The notes under the pieces were generated by a model that worked only from the letters and a program-made list of their open reading frames with translations, was not told where the DNA came from and did no database searches. This document shows, in pieces, positions 59,966 to 60,003 of a stretch of 60,003 nucleotides of DNA (the first letter of the stretch is position 1; every line of letters begins with the position of its first letter). The stretch is from Algivirga pacifica (GTDB lineage Bacteria; Bacteroidota; Bacteroidia; Cytophagales; Flammeovirgaceae): NCBI RefSeq assembly GCF_039543525.1, contig NZ_BAABJX010000006.1:1-60003 (forward strand), read 5' to 3'. Made by a program: the position numbers and the translations under genes.

Positions 59966-60003
59966 GGTTATATATAAAAAATACCATTAGAATTTTCTAC
60001 TTT

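Overview
The window looks like chromosome from a member of the Bacteroidota, most likely a Cytophagales (Flammeovirga-like) marine or surface bacterium. The reasons are seen in the genes: a C-terminal type IX secretion sorting domain on a giant amylase, an ECF sigma/FecR pair with the DUF4974-type C-terminus, DUF4199, DUF5686, DUF983 and M57 families, and a textbook Bacteroidetes promoter (TTTG, 19 nt, TACATTTG) in front of the tRNA-His array. No phage, CRISPR array, plasmid function or complete insertion sequence was found. The outermost bases of the window carry a 25-bp sequence in inverted orientation (38-62 and 59941-59965). It looks like the terminal repeat of an IS lying just outside on both sides, so the window is probably a contig or segment bounded by two IS copies.

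Layout. 1-6.3 kb: a 5'-truncated AI-2E-type permease, DUF4199 membrane protein, a frameshifted MFS transporter, an AlkB-type alkane monooxygenase and an OmpA protein. 6.3-13.6 kb: a 1288-residue secreted GH13 enzyme, then a three-gene MbnH-MbnP-MbnH-like (di-heme cytochrome / copper protein) locus. 14-17.3 kb: small lipoprotein, BamA/TamA-like barrel, M57 metalloprotease, DUF2807 protein. 17.5-25.3 kb: leuS, an unknown protein, RluA-type pseudouridine synthase, endonuclease III, ECF sigma factor with FecR-type anti-sigma. 25.5-41.1 kb: three paralogous 7TM-DISM/SpoIIE phosphatase receptors, GluQ, a DUF4178 - Ser-rich lipoprotein - DUF3592 - hydrolase - membrane spermidine-synthase-like neighbourhood, SulP and a peroxiredoxin. 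41.4-51.9 kb: ACT-domain protein, four tandem tRNA-His genes, hydrolase, two Nudix proteins, DUF5686 outer-membrane protein, a GH13 lipoprotein and a MOSC protein. 52.4-58 kb: a sulfur module (TauE/SafE exporter, persulfide-dioxygenase/rhodanese fusion, two YeeE/YedE halves flanking an outer-membrane porin, rhodanese). 58-60 kb: DUF983 and two small unknown proteins.

How genes work together. The clearest functional units are the sulfur module, the MbnP/MbnH copper-protein maturation locus, the sigma/anti-sigma pair, and the two starch-type glycosidases (one exported by T9SS, one a lipoprotein).

The most distinctive feature is intergenic. Nearly every 3' gene end carries structured repeats: tandem arrays with a 7-bp (sometimes 8-bp) period in many different sequences, often arranged as hairpins and in several cases containing the gene's stop codon; REP-like GTCGCC palindromes; and at least two families of 170-340 bp elements with terminal inverted repeats. 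One pair of the latter is a 235-bp inverted duplication 27.5 kb apart.
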